64,000 nt of DNA, from NCBI GenBank assembly GCA_022495995.1, contig JAFEMH010000733.1, forward strand, positions 1-64,000, read 5' to 3'. The notes under the pieces were generated by a model. It did no database searches, was not told the DNA's origin, and worked only from the letters and a program-made list of their open reading frames with translations. Position 1 is the stretch's first letter, and each line of letters starts with the position of its first letter. This DNA is from Adenophora triphylla var. japonica. Its lineage: Eukaryota; Streptophyta; Magnoliopsida; Asterales; Campanulaceae. Below are positions 23,362-34,935 of this stretch, in pieces. Position numbers and translations under genes: made by a program.

Positions 23362-26300
23362 TTGGAAGATGTTCTCCATCAAGGGGAGAATAGAATGATA
23401 GAAGAACAACTGAAGAGTGTGAAAACAGAGTTGGGTAAAGTTTTGAGATGGGATATGGAATTAAAACAACAACAATCCAGACAAATGTGGCCGCAAGATG
23501 GGGATAGAAACACAGCTTACTTTCATGCTTGTATTAAAGAAAGGAAAAGGATGGGCAAGATTCGAATTAAGCTTGTTGATGGCACTTGGTGTGAGGAGGA
23601 TCAAGAAATAGGAGATCTAGCTGCCATGTATTACTCCAGTATGTTTACTTCTGCTGAACATTACATAGATGATTCCCTTTTTGAGCATGTAGAGGCTAAA
23701 GTTACATCAGATATGAACAATAAACTGAAAATAAGTCCTGAAGAGAAGGAAATATGGATGGCCATTAAATCTCTAAATCCAAACAGTGCTCCAGGCAGTG
23801 ATGGCTTTACTGGCCATTTTTTCCAAGGGTGTTGGCCAATTATCAAAGCAGATGTGATAGCAGCTTCAAAGGAATTCTTTACTGGGCAGAATATGCACAA
23901 TGGATTTTCTTCGAATGTTATTGTCTTAATCCCCAAAACAGAAAAGCCAGAAGATTTTAAAGATCTTAGACCAATAAGTTTATGTTCTTTTTTCAGCAAG
24001 ATCCAATCAAAGATCATCACATTGAGACTTGCTAAATTTCTTCCTGAGTTAATTTCACCAGAACAAGCTGGATTTGTGAAAGGGAGAAGCATCCAAGAAA
24101 ATGTAGCTTTGGCTCATGAGCTGATCAACAGAATTGACAGAAGAGTTGCAGGTCATAATGTGGTCTTCAAATTAGATATGTCCAAAGCATACGACAGATT
24201 GGAATGGGATTTTTTATTGAAAGCTCTTCACACTTTTGGATTTGATGAGAATTGTGTGGATTTATTTAGGAGGGTGCTTCAGGGGAACAAGTATTCTATC
24301 AGAATAGAAGGGAAAACTTATGGTTATTTTGAATCGACAAGAGGGGTTAGACAAGGTGATCCTCTTTCTCCCCTTTTATTCATTCTTGCTCAGGAAATCC
24401 TTTCTTTAAACCTTAAAAAAGCTCTACAAGATGGCCTGTTTAAACCCTATAATCATGGCAGAGGTGATGGTTCAATTACTCATTTGCTATATGCTGATGA
24501 TATGGTCATATTTTGTAATGGGAATCAAAGATCTATTTAAGGTTTGAGAAAAGTTCTGAGCAGATATGAAATGTCTTCTGGTCAGTTGATTAACTTGGAG
24601 AAGAGTGGATTCTATACTACTGCTCATGTTAATGGGAGAGACAGAGGTAACATAGCAAGGTGGTCAAGATGTCAGCAATGTTCCTTCCCAATGAAATATT
24701 TGGGAATACCTCTGTTTAAAGGAAGAATGAAAAGAGAGTATTTGGCCCAGCTGGAAAGAAACATTACGAAAAGGATAGAAGGATGGAAAACCAAACTATT
24801 GAGCATGGGAGGTAAGTTGACCTTATTGCAATCAATTCTAAATAGTATCCCTATCTACACTATGGGAGTTCTTAAACTGCCCAAATCAGTGATAAATCAT
24901 CTAAACAGCATTTTTGCTGCCTTTTTATGGAATAATGGGGGAGAGGAAAAAGCTCATTGGATAGCTTGGAAAAAAGTTTGTAGAACAAAGGAGGAAGGTG
25001 GTTTGGAAATAAGAAATTTGGAAGAAATTAACAAGGCTCTCATAGCTAAACTTGCTTGGTCTGCTCTTCAAAAACAATCCCTTTGGTCTAGATTTGTAAA
25101 TGATAAATTTGGAAGACAAAAATCGACAGTAGCTTCACACATTTGGAGATCAGTGGTGGAGATAATTCCTATGTTAAGTCCTCACAGTATTTGGGATGTA
25201 GGAGAAGGGAAATTGAACTTCTGGAAGGATAATTGGTTTGGCGATATCCTCAATGACAATTCGAATGATACTCTAACTGTTAGAGATGGAATACAGCAGT
25301 TACAAGAAATGCTTCCCTTCATTCTTGTTCAGTATCATGAAGCTATGTGTAGAGTCAGTCTATCCCCAAATGATCCTGATAAACTCATGTTTAAGTTGTC
25401 TAAAGCAGGAGGTTTTGAGACAGGTAAATGGTGGGACTTTATAAGACAGAAAGTGAGGGTTGTCAAATGGGGCAGGAAGATTTGGCATAAATGTATTCCT
25501 TCAAAAATCAGTTGCTTTTGGTGGAGATTGATGTGGAATGGGCTTCCAGTGGATGATAAATTACAAGGCAGGGGTATTGATATGGTTTCAAGGTGCTTGT
25601 GTTGTACTACAAATCCTCAAATGGAAAATGCTCATCATTTATTTTTGGAATCAGAGGTTGCTATTAAAATCTGGGATTATATGGCCAATATATTTGGATC
25701 CCCAAATCAGTAAACAAATTTGGATCATTTATGGGACTCTTGGATGACTAAGAACACCAGAAGGTCACATGTAGGACTCATCAAGCTGGGGGTGATCTTA
25801 TTCAGCTGTTGGGAGATTTGGAAAGCTAGATGCAAGATGAAATATGAAGATAAACCCATGGTTATTCAGGAGATTCTAAAGCTGATTAGAGGAGATTTAC
25901 AGGAGATGTGTTCTGATTTTACTCCTAAATCAGAGCATAAAATGGCTGAAGTGAGGATTCTTAGGCAGCTCAATGTGTCTATAAGAAGTCCAATGATCAA
26001 GGTGGTTAAAAAAGTGAGATGGGAAGCTCCTACCAAGCATGATTATAAACTGAACACTGATGGTTCCTCTGTGAATGGCATTTGCACAGGTGGTGGGATT
26101 ATAAGAGATAAAAGAGGAGATTTGGTTGCTGCTTTTTCCAGTTTTTATGGAATAGGTACAAATATGAGAGGAGAAATTATGGCTTTACGTGATGGATTGA
26201 GACTCTGTCATCAATTAAAGTTAAACTCAGTATGCATTGAATCTGATTCTTTGGTAGTTGTTTCAGTTATGAAGAATAGATATCAAGGACCATGGGAGTT

Positions 26301-26511
26301 CAGTTATGAATTGAAATAATGCAAAGTGTTGTGTGGAAGTTGGTTAATTGAGCATGTTTATAGAGAAGGAAATAAGGTGGCGGATAGACTTGCAAATGAG
26401 GCTCACAATCACAAGGAAAAGAGATTGTATAGAGCTGATCAAAGACTCCCAAAAGAAGTTTGTGAAGCTATGCATTGGGATCATTATGGTACTTACACGT
26501 ACAGGAGATAG
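23362..26511 (+). pseudogene. LINE copy A ORF2, reverse transcriptase, zf-RVT and RNase H
   Basis: One frame runs 3.1 kb with three internal stops (24538, 25711 and 26317). RT blocks are NSAPGSDGFTGHFFQ, VLIPKTEKPEDFKDLRPISLC, KLDMSKAYDRLEWDFL, GVRQGDPLSPLLFILAQE and the active site LLYADDMVIF (near 24487-24516). The zf-RVT domain reads KIWHKCIPSKISCFWWRL with C-x2-C near 25600. RNase H has NTDGSSVNG, MRGEIMAL, ESDSLVV and KVADRLANEA, so its catalytic acids are kept. ORF2p would copy the LINE RNA at the nicked target. Confidence 0.9.
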
Positions 26512-27272
26512 ATATAGAAAGATGTATATAGAAATGGATGAAGTGCAAACAAATAAAAGGAGGTTATTGTATAGATGGCGGTTGATAGTAAGGTTGATGG
26601 CTGTGCTGATTTGGTTGTGGTCAGGCTGGATTTGGCTAGATGTTATGTCAAAGGAGGTTTGGATGGATGCGATCAGCTTGGTTACGGTTGAGATGAGTAG
26701 AGACTTGGAGATTGCTATCGAAATTACGGTTGTTCATATAGTTAGCCTGTTGCGGTTGACTTTGGTTGTTGTTTTAATTGCAACTGGGTTAGCAGCGGTT
26801 GTAAAGGTAATTGACAAGGCTGTAGTTGTAAATAGAATTGGGAGTATGCGGTTTGTTGTTGCGATTTTGAAAGCAGTTGGCTTGGCTACAATTGAGTTGA
26901 TTGCAGTTGGCTTGAAGCGGTTTGGTATGACTGTGATTGAGACTGCGGTTCGCTTGAAACGGTTTTGGCAAAATGAGATAGACTCAGTTGTAGATTGGTT
27001 GAATGCAGTTTTGGAGTTTATTGGAATTGCTTTGTCCAAGACCAAGCTGATGCACAAATACAAGGAAGATAGATGTAGAGATAGGCCTAGATGGTTAGGC
27101 TATTATATTGTAATAGTTAGATATAGAGATAGGCCTAGATGGTTAGGCTATTATATTGTAATTGTTAGTTTGAGGTCCGGCTCCATCTCACTCATAGAAG
27201 TGATTGGTTGTCCCCCTCGTGTAATCATTTTTTGATATTAATAAAATCCTCCAAGGTACCGTCCTAGTTCCC
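26512..27272 (+). other. LINE copy A 3' UTR with GCGGTT reiterations and conserved 3' end
   Basis: A GCGGTTG-type word recurs about a dozen times at irregular spacing. A block with GAGATAGGCCTAGATGGTTA is present twice (about 27078 and 27127). From 27172 a terminal segment of about 100 bases is shared with copies B-E: GAGGTCCGGCTCCATCTC, a short CACT...AGTG hairpin, GGTTGTCCCCCTC, AATAAA, then a GGTACCGTCC-like end and the A tail. It may be the signal by which ORF2p recognises its RNA. A long valine/leucine-rich open frame over it is judged non-coding. Confidence 0.75.
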
Positions 27273-27280
27273 AAAAAAAA

Positions 27281-27300
27281 CAAAAACCCTAAACCCCTAC
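27281..27300 (+). repeat. CCCTAAA-type telomere-like sequence at LINE A/B junction
   Basis: Directly after the A tail the sequence reads CAAAAACCCTAAACCCCTAC, about two degenerate telomere units, and then LINE copy B begins. Confidence 0.75.
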
Positions 27301-27333
27301 ACATCACAATCAGAGAATTTGTATCAACCGCAA

Positions 27334-28323
27334 ATGGCGAAACAGACATTTGCGCGCACTGTTCAAGGTACACCTCCAGTCTTCAATGGAGTCCAGGGAC
27401 TGTTAGGATATGCTCGCTTACCTCCTAGGAGGAAAATGAGAGTCGAAAACAAGCCGACAGTAATCTTCTCAAATTTGGAATTGTCAGCGGCCAACGATCG
27501 TCTGCGACATTCTATGGTTCTCAAATTCTCATCAGGTAGACCTACTCAACAACAAATTCATGAACATATAAAGCATAATTGGTGTTTGAAAGGTGATTTT
27601 TGTTGTTAGTTTAATGGATTCAAGACATGTGGGTGTATACATAGGCTGTGAGGATGATTTGCGAATTGCCTTGTCTAAGGAATCGCAAATCATCAGCAAA
27701 TGTATGTACAGAGCATTTAGATGGACTCCTGAGTTCAATTTGCATGTTGAAAACCCTGTGGTGGCTGTTTGGATTAGGCTGCCTGGAATCCCCTGGCCTT
27801 TTTACAATGGAGCCATGTTAGAATGCATTGGAAATGAAATAGGACAGTTTTTAAGGGTAGATAACAGGACTCTAGGCTTGAAAAATCAACTTTATGCGAG
27901 GCTTTGTATTGAAATTGATGTTTCTAAACCATTAGAAACAGAAATATGGATTGGAGAGTCAAAAGATGTTGGATTTTGGCAGAAAATTCAATATGAAGGG
28001 AATATAGCTTATTGTAATGGATGTGGATTGTTGGGACACTCTATTGGTATCTGCAGGAAAGAAAATGGCAGAAATTCATTTGTAAAAACTAAATGGACAA
28101 AGGAACAACAAGAGAAAAAGGAAGAAGAAAACCAATGGAAGAAGCTGATGGAAACAGAGTTGATATAAATGTGAAAAAAGTGTGGAATAAGGTGGAAAAG
28201 AGAGGAAATAATGGAACATCCACCAGCAAGGTTGGGGAATCTGATGTGGCTATGGCAGGGGGTATGGATTTGGACAAGGTGATTAAACAGAAGGATGCAG
28301 GGGCAAATAACCAGAAAAAATAG
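27334..28323 (+). pseudogene. LINE copy B ORF1 (DUF4283 and CCHC), frameshifted
   Basis: ORF1p binds LINE RNA in the ribonucleoprotein. It starts at MAKQTFARTVQG, where copy C has an aligned MTFARAVQG. The DUF4283 domain covers about residues 45-170 (HVGVYIG, MYRAFRWTPEF, VAVWIRLPGIPWPFYN). A CCHC knuckle follows with CNGCGLLGHSIGIC near 28010-28055. One extra base near 27595-27605 breaks the frame, and a second shift occurs near 28100-28170. The charged tail resembles that of copy A. Confidence 0.85.
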
Positions 28324-28785
28324 AGGTTTATGGAGATAATATCAGAAGAAGAAGTAGAGGAAGGGCAGATAGTTGAAGAAGATTGTTGTCTGATGAAGGA
28401 GAGGAAAGTACAAGATGGCATGTTTAAACCCTAAAAAGCTCAGAAAATCCTTTCTTTAAACCTTAAAAAAAGCTCTACAAGATGGCATGTTTAAACCCTA
28501 TAATCATGGCAGAGGTGGTGGTTCAGTTACTCATTTGCTATATTCTGATGATATGGTCATATTTTGTAATGGGAAGCAAAGATACATTGAAGGTTTGAGA
28601 AAAGTTCTGAGCAGATATGAAATTTCTTCTGGTCAGTTGATTAACTTGGAGAAGAGTGGATTCTATACTGCTGCCATGTTAATGGGAGAGACAGAGGTAA
28701 CATAGTAAGGTGGTCAAGATGTCAGCAATGTTCTTTCCCAATGAAATATTTGGGAATACCTCTGTTTAAAGGAAGAATGAAAAGA
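28324..28785 (+). pseudogene. LINE copy B internal deletion joint and RT active-site fragment
   Basis: After the ORF1 tail the sequence jumps to RT sequence equal to copy A near 24420. The joint carries a short duplication: AGATGGCATGTTTAAACCCT occurs near 28413 and again near 28477. RT then reads HLLYSDDMVIFCNG, with Ser in place of Ala in the YADD active site, and stops at 28785 where the Copia fragment starts. Confidence 0.8.
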
Positions 28786-29760
28786 GTGTTGTGCAATGCA
28801 GCGGAAGCAAATAAACAATAACCAAGAACACAATTGAGAAATCGAAAGAGATGTAATTGGGGTTATGAATTTCGCCTCTTTGTATTATGTGCAATGATCC
28901 CACCTTGGCGAGCATTCACCCAACCCCGCAGAAGATACAAGGAACCAATACCCGAACCACCCCGTGTAGACATCGAACCTCCCCATCTCTAACAGCTAGA
29001 AATGTGCAACAAGTCCAAACAGTGCTTGAACTTGTCAGTGGTAACCGGCTTCGTCAACATATCAGCAGCATTCTCCGTAGTGTGAACCTTCTCTAACACA
29101 ACCTCACCCATATCAATCAACTCCCGAATCTTGTGAAACCGAACATCAATGTGTTTCGTCCGTTGATGATAAATATGATTCTTTGCTAGAAATATCGCGC
29201 TTTGACTGTCACAAAGCAACTTCACTCCACCTTGCTGAATGCCCAATTTGTTGACCAAACCCCGAAGCCATAAGGCTTCCTTTACAACTTCAACCGCTGC
29301 CATGTACTCCGCTTCCGTTGTAGACAATGCAATAATCGACTGAATCATAGATCTCCAACATATGGGTCCACCACCAAGAGTAAACGCATAACCCGTAGTC
29401 GACCTCCTCCGATCCAAGTCACCCGCATAATCTGAATCAACATATCCCACAACAGAAAGCTCCTCACTCTTACCTCCAAACATGATGCCATAATCCATAG
29501 TGCCCTTCAAATATCTGAGAATCCACTTGACTGCTTCCCAATGCTGTTTGTCCGGATTCGCCATATACTTGCTAACCACACTAATAGCTTGCGCCAAATC
29601 TGGCCTCGTGCAAACCATAGCATACATGAGACATCCCACTGCGCTTGCATAGGAAACCTTTGACATACTCTGAATATCTTCAGTAGAACTCGGGGAATCT
29701 GAGGCAAATAAATTAAAATGACTCGCCAAATCTGGCCTCGTGCAAACCATAGCATACATG
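28786..29760 (-). mobile_element. Ty1/copia fragment (RT end, RNase H, 3' end) inside LINE B
   Basis: On the minus strand the order is RT end, RNase H, stop (28989), a purine-rich CCAAGGTGGGAT near 28901-28912, then about 115 bp of LTR-like sequence ending GCACAACA at 28786. The left border thus looks like a true element end. The right border is internal to pol and carries a 37-bp direct repeat (29595-29632 and 29724-29760). The element belongs among Tork-like Copia families by its RNase H wording, a tentative call. Confidence 0.82.
28989..29760 (-). pseudogene. Copia RT C-terminus and RNase H
   Basis: The minus-strand frame gives YAMVCTRPDLAQAISVVSKY, WILRYLKGTMDYG, YVDSDYAGDLDRRRSTTGYAF, STTEAEYMAAVE, LLCDSQSAIFLA and RTKHIDVRFHKIRELI, ending in DMLTKPVTTDKFKHCLDLL. 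These are the classic Copia RT-end and RNase H blocks, with D, E and D present. The 5' part of pol is missing. The first residues include a duplicated YAMVCTRPDLA segment from the 37-bp direct repeat. Confidence 0.88.
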
Positions 29761-30829
29761 GAAAACCAAACTTTTGAGCATGGGAGGTAAGTTGACCTTA
29801 TTGCAATCAATTCTAAATAGTATCCCTATCTACACTATGGGAGTTCTTAAACTGCCCAAATCAGTGATAAACCATCTAAACAGCATTTTTGCTGCCTTTT
29901 TATGGAATAATGGGGGAGAGGAGAAAGCTCATTGGATAGCTTGGAAAAAAGTATGTAGAACAAAGGAGGAAGGTGGTTTGGGAATAAGAAATTTGGAAGA
30001 AATTAACAAGGCTCTCATAGCTAAACTTGCTTGGTCTGCCCTTCAAAAACAATCCCTTTGGTCTAGATTTGTAAATGATAAATTTGGAAGACAAAAATCG
30101 ACAGTAGCTTCACACATATGAAGATCAGTGGTGGAGATAATTCCTATGTTAAGTCCTCACAGTATTTGGGATGTAGGAGAAGGGAATTTGAACTTCTGGA
30201 AGGATAATTGGTTTGGCAATATCTTCAATGACAATTCGAATGATACTCTAACTGTTAGAGAAGGAATACAGCAGTTACAAGAAATGCTTCCCTTCATTCC
30301 TGTTCAGTATCATGAAGCTATGTGTAGAGTCAGTCTATCCCCAAATGATCCTGATAAACTCATGTTTAAGCTTGCTAAATCAGGTTGTTTCGAGACAAGC
30401 ACATGGTGGGAATTTATAAGACAAAAAACAAGGGTCCTCAAGTGGGATAAGAAGATATGGCACAAATGTATTCCCTCAAAAATCAGTTGCTTTTGGTGGA
30501 GATTGATGTGGAATGGGCTTCCAGTGGATGATAAACTGCGAGGTAGGGGTATTGCTATGGCTTCAAGATGTATGTGTTGTAATATAAATCCTCAAATGGA
30601 AAATGCCCATCATTTATTCTTGGAATCAGAGATTGCCAGTAATAAAGTCTGGGAGTATATGGCAAATATATTTGGAATTCCAAATCAGTACAGAAATTTG
30701 GATCATTTATGGGATTCTTGGATGGCTAATAACACCAGAAGATCACAAGTAGGGATTGTTAAACTGGGGGTGATATTATTCAGTTGTTGGGAGCTTTGGA
30801 AAGCTAGATGTAAGATGAAATATGAAGAC
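29761..30829 (+). pseudogene. LINE copy B RT C-terminus and zf-RVT domain
   Basis: The sequence resumes at the equivalent of copy A 24786 (KTKLLSMGGKLTLLQSILNSI) and runs with one stop (30119) through FWKDNWFGNIF, KIWHKCIPSKISCFWWRL and C-x2-C at about 30575, to CWELWKARCKMKYED. It ends at 30829 where the second Copia element begins. It is very close to copy A over this stretch. Confidence 0.85.
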
Positions 30830-31191
30830 TGTTACAGATCAAAACTCCTCTCCTCTATGTGATGCGCCCGCCCCACTTAAGCCAGGCGTCCGCCTCAACT
30901 AGTTCCTCCCGTTGCTTCAGTCTCTGTCTCTCAAGCGCCCGCCTCACTCCATTGCTTGCGCCCGCCTCGCCTGCCGTTGCTGGTGCCAGCCTTGCTGCCT
31001 CCCAGGCGGCCGCTTCCCTCCTCCTGGTGCGCCCGCCTCATGCTTCTTCCAACAGACAGTCAATGTCTCTTCCACTTCAGTTCTCTTTTGTTTTCAAATC
31101 AATGTATTATAGAATTAGAACAGCCTTGGATGTTTGTATATATATCTCTGTTATTCATTGAAATAAACTCACTTTTGATCAAACCTTTACA
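30830..31191 (+). repeat. Copia 5' LTR (362 bp) with reiterated GCGCCCGCCTC
   Basis: Starts TGTTACAG and ends TTTACA just before the PBS. A word of the form GCGCCCGCCTC, sometimes changed, occurs about five times between 30863 and 31040. An AATAAA lies at 31162-31167 (within GAAATAAACTC) and a TATATATA at about 31138-31145. Confidence 0.85.
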
Positions 31192-31203
31192 TGGTATCAG
31201 AGC
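31192..31203 (+). promoter_or_regulatory. Copia primer-binding site (initiator Met tRNA type)
   Basis: TGGTATCAGAGC directly after the LTR is the standard Copia PBS, complementary to the 3' end of tRNA-iMet. Confidence 0.93.
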
Positions 31204-31258
31204 ATAACCGATCATCTCTATAAAACTCCAGTCCACTACCACCCACCCATCTGTTGTC

Positions 31259-33446
31259 ATGGCAAACCCATCTTCCTCCACCATTCCAAACTTGGCAGAG
31301 CCAAACAAACCAATCCTCTTGGTAAACTTGTCTCAGTGCAAAATCCTCACACCACTCACATACCTCTGTTGGTCATCCCAAGTCGAGTCTCTACTTTTCG
31401 GTCTTGATTTGCTAGGTTTTGTTGATGGCTCCGACCCTCCCCCAACAGCCACCATCAAGATCGATGGTAAAGACATCCCTAATCCAGCCCTAACCACTTG
31501 GAATAGGCAAGATCGCCTTATCCTCAGCGCTCTTCTTGGAACCTTAGACACTGCCGTCGCACCACTAGTCTATCATGCCAAAACCTCCAACCAAGCTTGG
31601 ACCACTCTCAAAAACACCTACGCCAACCCTTCTAGAGGCCATATTCTCCAACTTAAGGATCACCTAGACTCCATTACCAAATCATCCTTAACCATAACCG
31701 AGTATATGCAATCCATCAAGTCTTGTACAGACAAACTTGCTATCCTTGGCAAACCCATGGACACTGAAGATGTCATTGCCAAAATCCTAAAGGGCCTTGA
31801 TTATGAAGCCTATAAACCCATCATAGACTCTGTCCGTGCCCGAGATAATCCCATCTCTTTCGAAGCCCTCCACGAGAAACTCATTCACCATGAACTCACC
31901 CTTAAACAGAACTCTGCAACCTCCAGCTTCCCTATTTCTGCCCATGTCGCCCACACCCATCACTCCTCCACCTCTCGCCCCTTTCCTCATCAGCCAACTC
32001 CCTCCTTATTGCCCACTCCACCACCTACTGCCAGAAACCCCTCAGCCGCACCCTTCAAAGGCAAGTGCCAATATTGCAGACACATCGGTCACGTAATATC
32101 CCAATGTCGCCAATTTAAACGCGACTACCCCAATGTGACCTTTCCTCCTCCCTCCTTTTCCAATCGCTCAACCCGCCAAAACACCACCCAACCCCAAGCC
32201 CACACTGCTGCCGCCCGTCACCCCACTACCCAAACCTCTTGGCTTGTTGACAGCGGTGCCACCCACCACATCACCAACGATCTTTCCACCCTCTCTCTCC
32301 ACCACCCTTATGATGGCAGTGACGATGTCATTATTGGGGATGGTTCGTCCCTTCCTATTTCAAACATAGGTTGTTTCTCTATTCCTTCCTCTAATTCTGT
32401 TCTTCATTTTAACAATGTCTTGCATGTTCCACAAATTTCTCGTAACATCCTCTCTGTCTCTCAATTTTGCAAAGATAATAATTCTTATATTGAGTTCTCA
32501 CAATCTTCCTTTCTTATCAAGGAAATCTCGACCCAACGCATTCTCCTCCACGGAACAACTGATCGTGGAATATACCTATGGCACTCCTCATCTCCTCAAA
32601 CATTTTTAAGCACTCTGTCTCACAAATCGTGGCATCATAAACTAGGACACCCCTCCCCATCTATTATCTCCCATTTGAACAATAAATTTTCTCTATGTAT
32701 TCCGTTCAGTTCAACTACTACATGTAACCCATGCAATATCAATAAAAGTCATAAACTTCCTTTCTCCACATCTACTCTACAATCTCATGCTCCTCTCGAC
32801 CTTGTGTTCTCCGATGTGTGGACATCTCCTTTATACTCCTACGATAATTATAAATATTATGTAATTTTCGTAGACCACTTCACAAAATACACCTGGTTAT
32901 ACCCTTTGAAAAATAAATCCGACACCTTCTCTACCTTTCATCGCTTCAAAGCAATAGTCGAAAAATACTTTTCCCGTCCAATAGTTCAATTCTTCTCCGA
33001 CAATGGAGGAGAATATCTCAAACTCACACCCTCACTTATTCAAGATGGAATCTCTCATCTCACCTCCCCACCACACACTCCAGAACACAATGGTTTTGCC
33101 GAAAGGCGTCATCGCCATCTTGTCGAAACAGGTCTTTCTCTTCTCTCTCATGCTAACCTTCCCCTCACCTTTTGGACTCACGCTCTTCAAACAGCAGCCT
33201 ATCTTATAAACAGGCTCCCAACTCCTACCCTTCAAAATGACTCACCTTATTTCCGCCTCTTTCAAACCTCACCAAATTACCACAAACTCCGTAGCTTTGG
33301 ATGCCTCTGCTACCCATGGCTCAAACCATACACTCCTCATAAACTCGCCCCAAAATCCACTCCTTGCATCTTTGTTGGCTACTCTTCCTCCCAAAGTGCC
33401 TACCATTGTCTAGATCCTAAAACACAACGTCTCTACACCTCTGAAG
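31259..33446 (+). pseudogene. Copia gag-protease-integrase, truncated
   Basis: The start is MANPSSSTIPNL at 31259. A UBN2-type gag covers residues about 30-230 (YLCWSSQVESLLFG, SRGHILQLKDHLDSI). A CCHC knuckle CQYCRHIGHVISQC follows near residue 265, then protease WLVDSGATHHIT near 325, the GAG-pre-integrase KSWHHKLGHPSPSII near 465, and the integrase core with FSDVWTSP, FVDHFTKYTWLYPL, FFSDNGGEY and TPEHNGFAERRHRHLVE. It ends at LYTSEVD, where the frame runs into LINE sequence. All visible catalytic residues are intact, but RT and RNase H are lost. Lineage is probably Ale/Retrofit-like. Confidence 0.88.
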
Positions 33447-34076
33447 TTGATCAGAGGAGATTTGCAGGAAATGTGCTCAAGTTTTATTCCTAAATCCGAG
33501 CATAAAATGGCTGAAGTGAGGATTCTTGGGCAACTCAATGTGTCAATACGAATTCCAATAATCAAGGTGACTAAAAAGGTGAGATGGGAGGCCCCTACCA
33601 AGCAAGATTATAAATTGAACACTGATGGTTCCTCGGTAAATGGCATTTGCACAGGTGGTGGGGTTATAAGAGATAAGAGGGGTGATTTGATTGCTGCCTT
33701 TTCCAATTATTATGGATTTGGCACAAATATGAGAGGAGAAATTATGGCTTTGAGAGATGGATTGAGCCTCTGTCACCAATTGAATTTAAACTCAGTATGC
33801 ATAGAGTCTGATTCATTGGTAGCTGTGTCAGTGATGAAGAATAGATATCAAGGGCCATGGGAGTTCAGTTATGAATTGAAAGACTGCAAAGTAATGTGTG
33901 GAAGTTGGTTAATTGAACATGTGTATAGAGAAGGAAACAAGGTGGCTGATAGACTTGCAAATGAGGCACATAATCACAAAGAAAAGAGATTGCTTAGAGC
34001 TGATCAAAGACTTCCAAAAGAAGTTTGTGAAGCTATGCATTGGGATCATCATGGTACTTATACATATAGAAGATAG
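33447..34076 (+). pseudogene. LINE copy B RNase H domain
   Basis: The frame has KLNTDGSSVNGICTGGG, NMRGEIMALRDGL, CIESDSLVAVSVMK and NKVADRLANEAHNHKEK, then ends TYTYRR and a stop. The four catalytic acids are present and this part is free of stops. It corresponds to copy A 25881-26511. Confidence 0.85.
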
Positions 34077-34801
34077 ACATGGAAAGATGTATATAGAAAT
34101 GGATAAAGTACAGTTAAATCAAAGGAGGTTGTTGTATAGATTGCGGTTGATAGTGAGGTAGATGGTTATGTTGATTTGGCTGTGGTCAGGATGGATATGG
34201 CTGGATGTGGCTGTCTCAAAGGTGGTTTGGATGGATGCGGTCAACTTGGTTGCGGTTGAGTTGGTTGGAGTTTTGGAGACAGTTAACGAAGTTATGGTTG
34301 TATATATGGTTGGCCTGTTGCGGTTTACTTTGGCTGCTGTTTTAGTTGCAGCTGGGTTAGCTGCGGTTTTTAAGGCAATTGACAAAGTTGCGGTTGTGAA
34401 TAGACATGGGTATATGCGGTTTGTTTTTGTGGTTTTGAAAGCAGTTGGCTTGGCTACAGTTGAGTTGATTGCGGTAGCTTAACCCGGCTGGCGGCTTTGG
34501 GATGACTGTGATTGAGACTGCGATTCGCTTGAAGCGGTTTTGGCAAAATGAGATTGACTCGGTTGTAGTTTGGTTGGATGCGGTTTTGGAGTTTATTGGA
34601 ATTGCTTTGACCAAGACCAAAATGATTCACAAATACAGAGAAGATAGAAATAGAGATAGGCCTAGATGGTTAGACTTTTATATTGTAATAGTTAGTTTGA
34701 GGTCCGGCTCCATCTCACTCATAGAAGTGATTGGTTGTCCCCCTCGTGTAATCATTTTTTGATATTAATAAAATCCTCCCAGGTACCGTCCCCTGCTCCC
34801 C
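34077..34801 (+). other. LINE copy B 3' UTR
   Basis: Same design as copy A: GCGGTT reiterations, one GAGATAGGCCTAGATGGTTA block (34653), and the shared 3' terminal segment from 34699 with AATAAA, followed by the A tail. Confidence 0.75.
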
Positions 34802-34811
34802 AAAAAAAAAA

Positions 34812-34850
34812 ACCTAAACCCTAAACCCCAAACCAAACCACCCTAAACCC
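34812..34850 (+). repeat. CCCTAAA-type telomere-like repeat at LINE B/C junction
   Basis: Directly after the 11-base A tail the sequence reads as degenerate CCTAAACCCTAAACCCC units with AAACC variants, about five units, and ends at ACCCTAAACCC before copy C. Confidence 0.85.
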
Positions 34851-34935
34851 GGTCTGAAAAAACGCTCTCGTTACTGTGGGCGATTCCAAGGTGCGATTAC
34901 TGTGTGAAATTTATGCCGTCAATTTCTCGCCGGAA

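Larger units (their letters stand above)
21815..27280 (+). mobile_element. L1-type LINE copy A, 5' truncated
   Basis: The copy joins the satellite at 21811-21815 inside ORF1, so the 5' end is missing. It contains the ORF1 tail, then ORF2 with endonuclease, RT, zinc-binding RVT domain and RNase H, a 3' UTR of about 750 bp with AATAAA at 27240, and a short A tail at 27273-27280. It is the most complete ORF2 in the window but carries in-frame stops and frameshifts. CCCTAAA-like sequence follows the tail. Confidence 0.92.
30830..33446 (+). mobile_element. Ty1/copia element, 5' half only, inside LINE B
   Basis: The 5' LTR, PBS, gag, protease and integrase are present, but RT, RNase H and the 3' LTR are missing. 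LINE sequence resumes around 33447, at a point about 34 bases downstream (in LINE coordinates) of where it stopped. No target duplication is visible. The codon use and reading frame are undamaged over 2.2 kb, so this is one of the younger insertions. Confidence 0.9.
27301..34812 (+). mobile_element. L1-type LINE copy B, internally deleted, with two Copia fragments inside
   Basis: ORF1 is followed after a large deletion by the RT active-site region, then RT end, zf-RVT, RNase H, 3' UTR and an A tail at 34802-34812. The endonuclease and the first half of RT are gone. A minus-strand Copia fragment (28786-29760) and a plus-strand Copia fragment (30830-33446) interrupt it. By comparison with copy A, about 50 and about 34 LINE bases are missing at those sites. 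Confidence 0.9.

Noticed and set aside
26348..27235. Long Val/Leu-rich open frames in the LINE 3' UTRs, also seen at 34162-34482, 37683-38423, 40543-41025 and 43372-44130
   Set aside because: They lie downstream of the RNase H stop, overlap the conserved non-coding 3' end and reflect T/G-rich composition. No domain is present.
27281..27300. CCCTAAA stretches as telo-box promoters belonging to the LINE 5' end
   Set aside because: Copies D and E are 5' truncated yet still have the repeats before them, and the last block has no LINE after it. This reading remains possible for B and C alone.
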